From NCBI RefSeq assembly GCF_024807945.1, contig NZ_JANUFD010000015.1:156367-220366 (forward strand): a stretch of DNA of 64,000 nucleotides, given 5' to 3'. How positions within the stretch are numbered: position 1 is the first letter of the stretch; the number at the start of each line of letters is the position of its first letter. The stretch comes from Pseudomonas sp. JUb42 (GTDB taxonomy: Bacteria; Pseudomonadota; Gammaproteobacteria; Pseudomonadales; Pseudomonadaceae). Below are positions 17,487-26,130 of the stretch, in pieces. A program made the translations under genes and the position numbers. The notes beneath the pieces are model-generated. The model made no database searches and had not been told where the DNA came from. It worked only from the letters and a program-made list of their open reading frames with translations.

Positions 17487-18623
17487 ATGGCGTTCAGGGT
17501 ATTGGTGGTCGGCGGCTACGGGAATTTTGGCAGTATCGTGTGCAGGCATCTGATTGCGATGTCCGGTATCGAACTGGTGATCTCGGGCCGCGATCCGCGC
17601 AAGTTGCAGGCCAAGGTCGACGAGTTGCGGGCGTCGTCGGGCAAGCCCTGCGAGAGTTGGTGCGGCAATGCCATGGGCGCTGAATTCAAGTCCGCCCTGG
17701 GCGCGTTGGATATCCAGTGGGTCATTCATACCGGCGGCCCGTTTCAGGGACAGTCCTATGCCGTTGCCGAGAACTGCATCGAGGCCGGGGTGAACTACTG
17801 CGACTTGGCCGACTGCCGAATCTTCGTCAGCGGCATTGCCGCACTGGACGTTCGGGCCCGTGAGGCCGGGGTGGCGATCCTCAGCGGTTGCAGCTCGGTG
17901 CCAACGCTGTCCTCAGCCCTGATCGATCAACAGCGCCATCGCTTCCAGCGCATCGACAGCATCGAACATGGCATTTCCTCGTCGGCAAAGATGCCGGGCC
18001 TGTCGACTATCGAAGGCGTGCTGGCCTATGCGGGTAAACCGATTCGCCAGCTCAAGGATGGCCAGGTGCATGAAGTGTCGGGCTGGCAGGGCTTGAAGCT
18101 GCGCAAGATGCCGCAGCTGGGAACCCGCTTGCTGGCTAATGTCGACGTGCCGGACCTGGATATTTTCGCCGCCCGCTATGGCGCCCACACCCTAGGCTTT
18201 CAGGCCGGAGCCGGGCTGAAACTGGCCGGTATCGCCAACTTCCTGCTGGCCCAGGCAGTCAAGATCGGCCTGGTCCGTGACCATGCGCCCTGGGCTGCGC
18301 GGCTGCATCGTTGCGGGTTGTTGTTTGAAGGCCTTGATGACGGAAAAAGCGCGATGTTCATCGATGTGCATGGGATTGGCACTGATGGCAAGTCCCTGTC
18401 CATGACCGTGCAACTGACGGCGAAAAACGGCAAGGGCCCGGAAATTCCCAGCTGCGCCGCCGTGGCTCTGGCGGCGAAACTGGCCGGGGGTTATCTGCCT
18501 GAGCCCGGTGCACGGCCGTGCGTGGGGGAAATCACCGTCGAGGAATATATGGCGGCGATCAACGAGCCTCAGAGCCTGAGCATCGCTGTGGACTTCTCCC
18601 AGGGTAAGGGCGTACAGCCATAG
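17487..18623 (+). CDS. Saccharopine dehydrogenase-like NAD(P)-binding protein
   Basis: The 378-residue protein begins with a Rossmann fold, FRVLVVGGYGNFGSIVCRHL, followed by an acidic turn and CIEAGVNYCDLADCRIFVSG, the pattern of the saccharopine dehydrogenase N-terminal family. A longer reading from TTG 17451 exists, but ATG 17487 has AGGGAAG eight bases upstream. True lysine-pathway function is doubtful, since such proteins act on many substrates and no lysine genes are near. It is convergent with the metal sensor, with five bases between. Confidence 0.8.
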   Translation: MAFRVLVVGGYGNFGSIVCRHLIAMSGIELVISGRDPRKLQAKVDELRASSGKPCESWCGNAMGAEFKSALGALDIQWVIHTGGPFQGQSYAVAENCIEAGVNYCDLADCRIFVSGIAALDVRAREAGVAILSGCSSVPTLSSALIDQQRHRFQRIDSIEHGISSSAKMPGLSTIEGVLAYAGKPIRQLKDGQVHEVSGWQGLKLRKMPQLGTRLLANVDVPDLDIFAARYGAHTLGFQAGAGLKLAGIANFLLAQAVKIGLVRDHAPWAARLHRCGLLFEGLDDGKSAMFIDVHGIGTDGKSLSMTVQLTAKNGKGPEIPSCAAVALAAKLAGGYLPEPGARPCVGEITVEEYMAAINEPQSLSIAVDFSQGKGVQP

Positions 18624-18628
18624 GCGTA

Positions 18629-18922
18629 TCAGAGGTACTTGGTGATCTGCTTGAAGGCTTCCAGCGGCGCGTGTTCGCCGCTCGCCAGGGCGTCCACAGT
18701 GCCTTCGAGACAGTGATCGATATGGTCATGGATCAAGGTGCGCTTGGCCTGGCACACGGCTTTTTCCACGGCGTGCAGTTGCTGGGCGATATCCACGCAG
18801 TCACGGCCGTCTTCGATCATGGTAATGATGCTGCGCAGGTGACCATCGGCGCGCTTGAGCCGCTTGATAATGGCTTCATGGGACTGGTGGATGTGCCCAT
18901 GAGGATGTTCATGCTCGCTCAT
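18629..18922 (-). CDS. CsoR/RcnR-family metal sensor, InrS-like (Ni) fingerprint
   Basis: The 97-residue DUF156 repressor has a His-rich N-terminus (MSEHEHPHGHIHQSH). Candidate ligands are His10, Cys42, His67 and Cys71. The spacings 32, 25 and 4 equal those of the Ni(II) sensor InrS (His21, Cys53, His78, Cys82), and the H-C-H-C set differs from RcnR (H-C-H-H) and FrmR. Members bind a G-tract palindrome and release it when metal binds. It is 84 bases downstream of the MFS exporter on the same strand, so it likely represses its own operon from the site at 20347. Confidence 0.85.
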   Translation of the reverse strand: MSEHEHPHGHIHQSHEAIIKRLKRADGHLRSIITMIEDGRDCVDIAQQLHAVEKAVCQAKRTLIHDHIDHCLEGTVDALASGEHAPLEAFKQITKYL

Positions 18923-19006
18923 GACGTGCGCCTCTTGCTCGAATGATTCAGCCGGGCATCCTATCCATCGTGGGGGGACAGGGTCAAACCGGCGCAGCGG
19001 GATTGC

Positions 19007-20319
19007 TCAATTGCGCTGATCTTTCGGCCAGCGCGGATGGCGGTCATCGATGATGTAGGGGTGACGATGGGTCGACGCGCCAGCCTCGCCGTGATCCGCC
19101 TCACTGTCGCCGTCATGGCTGTGCTCAATGAACGCCCGGTCATGGGCCGGGCGCCAGATGATCATGCTACACAGCAGCGCCGCGCCTGCGACCATGGTCA
19201 GCGCGACGAATGAAGCGTTCAGCCCGACTTTCGCGCCGAGCCAGCCCGCCAGGGGATAGGTGATCAGCCAGCAGGCGTGGGACAGGGCAAACTGCGCGGC
19301 GAACAAGGCGGGGCGGTCTTCAGGGTGGGCTGAGCGACGCAGCAGCCGACCGCCGGGTGTCTGGGCCAGGGAGTAACCGGTGCCGAGGACAAACCACAAC
19401 GGCAACAGAGCGTAATAGCTGTTCAGTGCCATTCCAGCCCCTATCCCGCTACCAGGATTGCACCACCGCCGAGCATGGCGCTGCGGTCGCTGAAGCCCTT
19501 GAGCATGCGCGGCAGGAGCAGGGCCGCGAACATCGAGCCGCCACCAAACGCCGCCAGGGCCAGGGCCGTCGAGCTTTGCGTCAACCCGAAGCCGGACTGC
19601 ACCAGCACCACAGTATTGACGATGACCATGGCGCTGGCCGCCGCCACGGTCAGATTCAGGGCAAGCAGGCCGCGCAGGCGCGGCGTTGCCAGGAAAATAC
19701 GCAGCCCCCGGGTCGTCCGCTCATAGACGCTGCGCCGCTGCACGGCGCTGGCTTTGGGCAACACCACGGTGCAGACCAAAGCCGCCGAAGCCAGGAAGCC
19801 AACGACAGTGCCGGCGAACAGGCTGTGAAAACTCATGATGGTCAGGAGCGCGGCGGCGAGCATGGGGCTCGCAACACTTTCCAGGTCATAGGCCAGGCGG
19901 GACAGCGACAGGGCCTTGGTGTAGTCGTCCTCATCCGTGAGGATATCGGGGATGGTCGCCTGGAACGTCGGCGTGAAGGCGGCGGATGCCGATTGCAGGA
20001 CGAAGATCAGTACGTAGACCTGCCAGACTTCATGGACAAAGGGTAACGCCAGGGCGACCAGGGCTCTGATCAGATCAAGGGAAACCAGCAGGGTGCGGCG
20101 CGGCAGGCGTTCGGCAAATGCTGCGGCAACGGGAGCGACGCCGATATAGGCGGTCATCTTGATCGCCAGCGCGGTGCCCAGTACAGCACCGGCTTCGGCG
20201 CCCGCGAGATCGTAAGCGAGCAGCCCCAGCGCAATGGTCGCCAGCCCGGTGCCCACCAGCGCAATCACCTGTGCCAGAAAGAGGTGTCTGTAAGTCCTGT
20301 GGGTGAGGATCTTGAGCAT
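19007..20319 (-). pseudogene. Frameshifted MFS exporter, probable Ni2+/Co2+ efflux (NreB/NrsD-like)
   Basis: Two adjoining readings make one MFS protein. The first (20319 to 19441, 292 aa) holds about nine membrane helices and stops at a TAG right after ILVAG. The second continues in another frame from about 19447 (GIGAGMALNSYYALLPLWF, ending 19007). Inserting one G in the GCGGGATAG run near 19445 restores a single chain of about 437 residues. The C-terminus is rich in His and Asp (HSHDGDSEADHG, STHRHP), as in nickel exporters NreB and NrsD. It sits with an InrS-like sensor. The break may be a real mutation or a sequencing error in the G run. Confidence 0.8.
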
Positions 20320-20346
20320 GATCGGTCTCGGTTTTACCAGATGTCT

Positions 20347-20402
20347 ATATCCTCCCTGGGGGGATATGGGTGAATGCTAGCCGATGACCCTGGCGGGCTC
20401 AA
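20347..20402 (-). promoter_or_regulatory. Promoter and G-tract operator of the metal-exporter operon
   Basis: ATATCCTCCC-T-GGGGGGATAT at 20347-20367 is a 10+1+10 inverted repeat with one mismatch, the type of G/C-tract site bound by CsoR/RcnR-family repressors. On the minus strand TTGAGC (20402-20397) and TAGCAT (20379-20374), 17 bases apart, form a plausible promoter whose start point falls in the operator. The first codon of the exporter is at 20319. Confidence 0.7.
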
Positions 20403-20468
20403 GCAATACCCTGGCCGATGGTCTATAGCGCCTACCCCAGAAGTTTTATTATTTCTTTGAAAAAGCCG

Positions 20469-20496
20469 TTGACATCATTCGACACATATCTGTAAC
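20469..20496 (+). promoter_or_regulatory. Sigma-70 promoter of the amide operon
   Basis: TTGACA at 20469-20474 and TGTAAC at 20491-20496 are spaced by 16 bases. The predicted start near 20503 would give a leader of about 130 bases containing all the hairpins described next. Confidence 0.5.
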
Positions 20497-20508
20497 GTCA
20501 GCCCCATA

Positions 20509-20587
20509 GGTCGCGACTTGTTGTTTGGAAGTCGCAGACCCTCAGCAATAGTGCTGAGTACATAATCGGCTATAGAAGCCCCTGATT
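20509..20587 (+). promoter_or_regulatory. ANTAR-type antiterminator leader RNA
   Basis: Three stems precede the terminator. The first is GGTCGCGACTT (20509-20519) with AAGTCGC-A-GACC (20529-20540). The second is CTCAGC-AATAGT-GCTGAG (20541-20558). The third is AATC-GGCT-ATAGA-AGCC-CCT-GATT (20564-20587). The second and third both display AUAG in the loop, with A first and G fourth, as in the tandem A-x-x-G hexaloop hairpins bound by ANTAR proteins. The third stem uses bases 20577-20582 of the terminator's 5' arm, so the two structures exclude each other. An AmiR homologue is encoded at 28566 in the same cluster. Confidence 0.7.
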
Positions 20588-20620
20588 TGCGTTTAAAGCG
20601 CATTCGGGGGCTTTTTTTTT
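20576..20620 (+). terminator. Intrinsic terminator in the leader (attenuator)
   Basis: AAGCCCC (20576-20582) pairs with GGGGCTT (20607-20613), an inner TGCG/CGCA stem adds stability, and nine T follow the stem. It lies between the promoter and the first gene, 11 bases before the ATG at 20632, so it must be read through for the operon to be expressed. Confidence 0.85.
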
Positions 20621-20631
20621 GGAAAAAATAA

Positions 20632-21528
20632 ATGATCACTTTGCAAGCTGCTGAATCAACCCCGGATTTTCCCGGCCTGAAAGTGGCCGCGATACAAATG
20701 CAGCCACAGGTCGGTTGCAAGGCGGCCAATCTGCAAGTGTCGCTGCGCCTGATCAATGAGGCGGCAGACGGCGGGGCGAAGATTGTTGTGCTGCCGGAAC
20801 TGGCCAGCAGCGGTTATATGTTTGCCAGTCGCGAAGAAGCCTTTGAACTGGCCGAGCCCGTACCGCAGGGCGTCACTACTCAGGCGTGGCTGGATATTGC
20901 CCGGCAACGCGATATTTATATTGTCGGCGGGCTTGCCGAGCGCGACGGGTACAAACTTTATAACTGCGCAGTGATGACCGGGCCGGACGGTTATGTCGGC
21001 ACTTACCGCAAGCTGCATTTATGGGGTGATGAACACCTGTACTTTGAGTCCGGCGATCTTGGACTGCCGGTATTTCATACACCGTTTGGCCGCCTGGGCA
21101 TGATCATCTGCTACGACGGCTGGTTCCCGGAAGTCTATCGACTGCTCGCCATGCAAGGCGCGGACATTGTCTGCATGCCCACCAACTGGGTGCCGATGCC
21201 GGGGCAGGCTGAGACCGGGGTGATCATGGCCAACACCCTGGCCATGGCCAGTGCCCACGTCAATGGCCTGAATATCATTTGCGCCAATCGCACAGGCACC
21301 GAGCGCGGTCAGCAGTTTGTCGGCCGCAGCATCATTGTCGGTGCCGAGGGTTGGCCGTTGGCCGAGACCGCCAGCGCCGATTGCGAGCAGATCCTCTACG
21401 CCGATATCAACCTTAAAGCCTCCCGCCAATCCCGGCATCTGACCACCTTCAATACGGTCCTGCGTGACCGCCGCAATGACCTTTACGACCCCATGCTCGG
21501 TACGGGCTGGCCGCTACCTCGTTATTGA
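20632..21528 (+). CDS. Nitrilase-superfamily C-N hydrolase (amidase)
   Basis: The 298-residue enzyme has the Glu-Lys-Cys triad of the superfamily: Glu56 in LPELASSG, Lys127 in YRKLHLWGDE, Cys160 in IICYDGWFPE. It should hydrolyse a carbon-nitrogen bond of an amide or nitrile in the cytoplasm. It is the first gene after the ANTAR attenuator, the place occupied by the aliphatic amidase amiE in P. aeruginosa; it is shorter than AmiE (346 aa) and is not its orthologue by appearance. The ribosome site is weak (GGA). The ABC importer follows after 38 bases. Confidence 0.88.
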   Translation: MITLQAAESTPDFPGLKVAAIQMQPQVGCKAANLQVSLRLINEAADGGAKIVVLPELASSGYMFASREEAFELAEPVPQGVTTQAWLDIARQRDIYIVGGLAERDGYKLYNCAVMTGPDGYVGTYRKLHLWGDEHLYFESGDLGLPVFHTPFGRLGMIICYDGWFPEVYRLLAMQGADIVCMPTNWVPMPGQAETGVIMANTLAMASAHVNGLNIICANRTGTERGQQFVGRSIIVGAEGWPLAETASADCEQILYADINLKASRQSRHLTTFNTVLRDRRNDLYDPMLGTGWPLPRY

Positions 21529-21566
21529 AATTTTGACCGACAATAAATCTGACCGAGGACACTTAC

Positions 21567-22730
21567 ATGACTTTCAAACATTCCATTATGCGTATCGCTA
21601 TTCTTGCAGCAAGCACTTTCATGGCCGCTCAGGGGCATGCCGCCGAGCCTATCAAGATTGGTGTGGCGGTGGGTTTGTCTGGCGCCAATAGTGTTGTCGC
21701 ACCGGCTGTTGTGCAATCTTCACAACTGGCCGTGGAGCAGATCAATGCGGCGGGTGGAATACTGGGCCGTCCGGTGCAACTGGAAATTGTTGATGATGCG
21801 TCCGGGGCAATAGGCGCACAAAAGGCCTTTGATACTCTGGTACTGGAGAAGAAAGTCGACGCCATTATCGCCATGGAAAGCAGCGCGGCACGTAATGCGG
21901 CCTTGCCGGTTATTTCCCGTGGCCGTGTGCCTTATATCTACACCTCGTTCTATGAAGGTCGCTCTTGCAACAAATGGATGTATGCCAACGGTTGGGTACC
22001 GGAACAACAAGTTGCCCCGGTAGTGGATTATTTCAGCCAGAAACTGGGGGCGAAGAACTACTTCCTGGTCGGCAGCGATTACGCCTTTGGCCGTGGCATG
22101 CTCAAGTTCACCAAGGAATATATCGAACAGAAGGGCGGTAAGGTTGTTGGTGAAGAGTACCTGCCAATGGACGGCAGCGACTGGACGGCAGTCATTTCCA
22201 AAATCCGCTCGCTGCATCCGGATGCGCTGATCAGCGCAACGGCGGGCGGTGCGCCCAATGTGTCCCTGGCCAAGCAATTGAAAGCGGCGGCGCTGACCCT
22301 GCCGTACGGCAATCTGGCTATCGATGAAGGCACCGGCAAGACCATGGGCGATGTGGCCACCGGCATGTATATGTCGGCCTCCTACCTGACCAGCATCGAT
22401 ACCCCGGAAAACAAGAAATTCCTTAGCGATCTAGGGCAGAAATTCGGTGCCGGTCTGTCCACGCCCAACGAGCTGTCCGAGCCGCAATATGAGGCGTTCT
22501 TCCTCTACAAGGCCGCCGTGGAAAAAGCCAAGGCCACGGAATCCGCCGCAGTGGTGGACGCTTTGAAAGACGTTTCGGTGGTCGGGCCGCGCGGGACTAT
22601 CCAGATGAATGCCAGCCGCCATACGCCTTTGGCCATGCGCCTGGGCCAGATTCAGGCCGACGGTTCGATCCGCATCCTCGCCACTCAGGAAGCGGTCAGC
22701 CCCGGTATCCAGTGCCCGAATCTGCAATAG
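21567..22730 (+). CDS. Amide/urea-type ABC substrate-binding protein
   Basis: The 387-residue type I periplasmic binding protein has a Sec signal (MRIAILAASTFMAAQGHA) and mature start AEPIKIGVAVGLSGANS. The motif YTSFYEGRSC places it in the UrtA/AmiC/FmdD branch rather than LivK. It delivers an amide-like ligand to the importer encoded downstream. GAGGA precedes the ATG by seven bases. The ligand is unknown, but the cytoplasmic sensor at 27410 has the same fold and a parallel YCSFYEG motif, so both probably bind the same compound. Confidence 0.88.
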   Translation: MTFKHSIMRIAILAASTFMAAQGHAAEPIKIGVAVGLSGANSVVAPAVVQSSQLAVEQINAAGGILGRPVQLEIVDDASGAIGAQKAFDTLVLEKKVDAIIAMESSAARNAALPVISRGRVPYIYTSFYEGRSCNKWMYANGWVPEQQVAPVVDYFSQKLGAKNYFLVGSDYAFGRGMLKFTKEYIEQKGGKVVGEEYLPMDGSDWTAVISKIRSLHPDALISATAGGAPNVSLAKQLKAAALTLPYGNLAIDEGTGKTMGDVATGMYMSASYLTSIDTPENKKFLSDLGQKFGAGLSTPNELSEPQYEAFFLYKAAVEKAKATESAAVVDALKDVSVVGPRGTIQMNASRHTPLAMRLGQIQADGSIRILATQEAVSPGIQCPNLQ

Positions 22731-22788
22731 GCCACTCTGTCATTACCTGTTAGCGCTTCACGCTGCATGCTCCCCGGAGGGAGACGTC

Positions 22789-23622
22789 ATGGTGTTACTT
22801 CTCGATATAACAACAACAATAGCCATGCTGTTCATTGTGACTGCCGGGCTGATGATGATTTTCGGCATCATGAAAATCGTCAATTTTGCCCACGGCGCCT
22901 TGCTGACCACGGGCGGCTACGCGGCGTTCGTGGTTACTCAGCTCGGCTGGAGCCCCTGGCTTGCCTGGCCTCTGGCCCTGGCCACGGGGATGATCGTGGG
23001 GGCGGTGATTGAATACCTGATCGTGCGCCCCCTGTATAAGCGCCCACTGGACGCCATCCTCGCCACCTGGGGGCTGGGCATCGTGATCGGCCAGTTGATC
23101 ATCATCGGCTTTGGTCGCGACGTTAAATTTGCCGACGCACCCCTGAGCGGTACCTGGTCCCTGGGCGGTACGGATTATTCGGCCTATCGGCTGATGCTGA
23201 TTCCCCTTGCCCTGGGTCTGTGTGTCTTGCTCACTGCGCTGCTCAACGGCACGCGCTTCGGCGTCAAGACCCGCGCGGTGATCATGAACGAAGAGTTGGC
23301 CAGCGGCCTGGGCATTCATGCCGGGCGCATCCGCTTCATCACCTTCAGCCTCGGCGCGGGCCTGGGCACGCTGGCGGGGGCGTTGATCAGCCCGCTGTCG
23401 AGCATCGATCCGGGCATGGGCATTACCTGGCTGGTTTCCGCGTTCATGCTGGTGATGGTCTCCGGCCATTCGATGCCCAGCCTGATGCTCACCTGCGCGG
23501 TATTCGGTGCCAGCCAGGTACTGGTCAGCACCTTCGGCAGCCCGGTGCTGGGCGGCCTCACCATTGCCGTACTGGCGGCACTGACCTTGCGTATTCGTCC
23601 AAAGGGGTTCGCCCATGACTGA
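22789..23622 (+). CDS. ABC permease, LivH/UrtB type
   Basis: The 277-residue inner-membrane permease has about eight hydrophobic segments and the typical opening MKIVNFAHGALLTTGGYAAF. The reading frame extends upstream into the binding-protein gene, but ATG 22789 has CGGAGGGAG just before it and gives the normal N-terminus. It overlaps the next gene by eight bases. It pairs with the permease half of the following fusion to form the membrane channel. Confidence 0.88.
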   Translation: MVLLLDITTTIAMLFIVTAGLMMIFGIMKIVNFAHGALLTTGGYAAFVVTQLGWSPWLAWPLALATGMIVGAVIEYLIVRPLYKRPLDAILATWGLGIVIGQLIIIGFGRDVKFADAPLSGTWSLGGTDYSAYRLMLIPLALGLCVLLTALLNGTRFGVKTRAVIMNEELASGLGIHAGRIRFITFSLGAGLGTLAGALISPLSSIDPGMGITWLVSAFMLVMVSGHSMPSLMLTCAVFGASQVLVSTFGSPVLGGLTIAVLAALTLRIRPKGFAHD

Positions 23623-25426
23623 CACGACCTTGCACAACGCGAACAGTAAATCGGCAAGACCCGGCCGCGAACATGCCTGGAACCGCTCCCTTGTCCTGGC
23701 AGCGCTCGGCATTGCCTTGCTGGTGGTCGGGCCATGGATTTTCGACAGCTATGTCCTCAACTTGCTGATCAAGGCGTTCCTGTTCGCCATTGTTGCCGTC
23801 ACCGTGGATGTGCTCTGGGGTTACACCGGCTACCTGACCTTCGGCCAGTCGGCGTTCTTCGGCATCGGCGCTTACGCCGCCGGCCTGGTATTCACCCACT
23901 TCGGTCTGTCGCCGGGGACCATTGCCGCTGCCATCGGCCTGGCAATCGTCGTGCCCATGGCGGTGGCTGCGCTGGTGGGCTGGCTGTCGTTTTATCGAGG
24001 GGCTTCGCCGTTCTTCGCGACGGTCATTTCCCTGGTATTGCCCATCGTCATGACCCAGTTGCTGTTGTCCGGCGGCGAGTGGACCGGCTCCAGTTCGGGC
24101 CTGACCGGCTATGACACCTTCGACCTGTCTTTGCAGGCCTGGTACTGGATTGCCGGGGGGGCGGTGGCGTTGATCGGCTTCGTCGCCTGGTTGTTCGTGC
24201 GCAGCGATGCCGGGCGTGTGCTGGCCTCGATCCGGGATAACGAGTCACGCTGTGCCTACCTGGGCATCAACGTGCCGAGCATCAAGATCCTGCTGCTGAT
24301 CGCCACGGCGGCGATTACCGGGCTTGCCGGGTTTGGCTATGGCGCCTTCAGTGGTGTGGTCGCCCCTGAGTTGTCCGGCTTTGTCCTCGGCACCGAGCTG
24401 ATCATTTGGGTAGCACTGGGCGGGCGCGGCACGCTCTGGGGGCCCATGGCCGGCGCCATCCTGATCAACGTCGCCACGGCCTATCTGGGCAGCCGCATGC
24501 CGTTTCTCTGGCAACTGATTCTCGGCCTGTCGTTCGTAGTGGTGATCGTCCTGCTGCCCCAGGGGATAGTTCCTGCGTTGCTCAAACCTTTCGGTTTCGG
24601 CCGTCAATCGGCCCAGGTGCCGACGTTGGTGGAGCGTGCGGTGCGGGCCGCCCCCGAGTCGAACGACGAACCTGCGTTATTAATGGAAGAAGTCACCAAA
24701 ACTTACGGGTCGCTCAAGGTTCTGCAAGGCATCAATCTTCAGGCTGCGGCCGGTGACCTGGTCGGGCTGATCGGGCCCAATGGCGCGGGCAAGACCACCC
24801 TGATGCGTTGCATGAGCGATGGCGCCGATCGCACTTCGGGGACGGTGAAGTTGTGCGGTAATGATATTCGCCGTCTGCCGGCCGAAGCCTGTGTGCGCTT
24901 TGGCCTGGGGCGTAAATTCCAGAATGCCAATATCTTTGAATCCCTGACCGTCGCTGAATGCCTGCGCATGGCCAATACCCTGCATCAGCGCCCGCTATTG
25001 TTCAGCCGTGCCGATCGCCTGGCGCTGCCGTCCTATGCTCTGGAAGTGCTGCGGGTCACCGGGCTGGACGGCATGCTGGATGTGGTCGCCCGGGATCTGT
25101 CCCATGGTGAACAACAGGCGCTGGAACTGGCCATGGTGCTGGTCCTGGAGCCGCGTATCGTCCTGCTCGACGAGCCTACTGCCGGGCTGACCAAGACCGA
25201 GCGCACCCAGATCGGTGTGGTGCTGTCCCTGCTCGCCAACCGCTACAAGCTGTGCTGTCTGCTGGTCGAGCATGATCTGGATTTCGTCGAACAGATCGCC
25301 ACGCGCATCGTGGTCCTGCATCAGGGCAAGATGGTCATGCAGGGCACGTTCGAGGAAGTCGTCCACTCGGATCTGGTCAAGACCATTTACGCCGGATCCG
25401 CCATTGCGCCACGGGAGGTGGTATGA
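23615..25426 (+). CDS. Fused ABC permease-ATPase (LivM-LivG/UrtC-UrtD)
   Basis: The 603-residue protein joins two subunits usually encoded separately. Residues 1-340 are a LivM-type permease with many helices and WGYTGYLTFGQSAFFGIGAYAAG. Residues 350-603 are an ATPase with Walker A GPNGAGKTT, signature LSHGEQQALELAM (Ser-His-Gly, as in UrtD) and Walker B IVLLDEPTAG. No stop or frameshift lies between them, and a linker of about 30 residues connects them. It overlaps LivF by four bases (ATGA). Permease-ATPase fusion fixes the subunit ratio. Confidence 0.9.
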   Translation: MTDTTLHNANSKSARPGREHAWNRSLVLAALGIALLVVGPWIFDSYVLNLLIKAFLFAIVAVTVDVLWGYTGYLTFGQSAFFGIGAYAAGLVFTHFGLSPGTIAAAIGLAIVVPMAVAALVGWLSFYRGASPFFATVISLVLPIVMTQLLLSGGEWTGSSSGLTGYDTFDLSLQAWYWIAGGAVALIGFVAWLFVRSDAGRVLASIRDNESRCAYLGINVPSIKILLLIATAAITGLAGFGYGAFSGVVAPELSGFVLGTELIIWVALGGRGTLWGPMAGAILINVATAYLGSRMPFLWQLILGLSFVVVIVLLPQGIVPALLKPFGFGRQSAQVPTLVERAVRAAPESNDEPALLMEEVTKTYGSLKVLQGINLQAAAGDLVGLIGPNGAGKTTLMRCMSDGADRTSGTVKLCGNDIRRLPAEACVRFGLGRKFQNANIFESLTVAECLRMANTLHQRPLLFSRADRLALPSYALEVLRVTGLDGMLDVVARDLSHGEQQALELAMVLVLEPRIVLLDEPTAGLTKTERTQIGVVLSLLANRYKLCCLLVEHDLDFVEQIATRIVVLHQGKMVMQGTFEEVVHSDLVKTIYAGSAIAPREVV

Positions 25427-26130
25427 ACGGTGCCACGCTGCAACTTGATCGCATCACCAGCGGCTATCGTGCCTCGGTGGTGATCCGCGATGTGTCGTTC
25501 AAGGTCGCGGCCGGGGAGGCCCTGGCGTTGCTCGGCAAGAACGGCATGGGCAAGACCACGCTGCTCAAGACCATCATGGGTTATCTGCCGAAGAAGCAGG
25601 GTTCGGTGCAGGTCAACGACGGCGATATTACCCGGCTGTCGCCGCACCGGGTCGCCCATGCGGGCATTGCTTATGCCGCCCAGGAAAAAGCCCTGTTCAC
25701 CGAACTGAGCATTCGCGACAACCTGCGCATGGGGTTGGAAAAGGACTCATTGTTCGATGAGCGCTTTGCCGATATCGAAACCGTCTTTCCTGTGTTCAAC
25801 GCGCGCCTGAAGCAGTACGCCGGAACCTTGTCCGGCGGTGAGCAGAAGATGCTGTTGGTGGCGCGGGCCCTGATGATGCGTCCTTCGATCATCCTGCTGG
25901 ACGAGATCACCGAAGGCTTGCAGCCCTCGGTCATCGAACGCATCGCCGCGGCCTTGCTGCATGAGCGCCAGGTCCATGGCACGACCCTGTTGATCGTCGA
26001 ACAGAACGTGCCCTTCGCCCTGAAAGTCGCCGATCGCTACCTGGTCCTCAAACAGGGCGAAATCGAGGAGCAGGGCGACGCCAATGCCGCAGGCGCGACC
26101 GAGTCCATTTTCAATCACCTGCGGGTATGA
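25423..26130 (+). CDS. ABC ATP-binding protein, LivF/UrtE type
   Basis: The 235-residue ATPase has Walker A GKNGMGKTT, signature LSGGEQKMLLVARAL and Walker B IILLDEITEGLQPSV. The Glu-Ile-Thr-Glu-Gly variant of the Walker B region is common in LivF/UrtE. It forms the second nucleotide-binding site of the importer with the ATPase half of the fusion. It overlaps both neighbours (ATGA at each end), which marks tight translational coupling through to the asparaginase gene. Confidence 0.9.
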   Translation: MNGATLQLDRITSGYRASVVIRDVSFKVAAGEALALLGKNGMGKTTLLKTIMGYLPKKQGSVQVNDGDITRLSPHRVAHAGIAYAAQEKALFTELSIRDNLRMGLEKDSLFDERFADIETVFPVFNARLKQYAGTLSGGEQKMLLVARALMMRPSIILLDEITEGLQPSVIERIAAALLHERQVHGTTLLIVEQNVPFALKVADRYLVLKQGEIEEQGDANAAGATESIFNHLRV

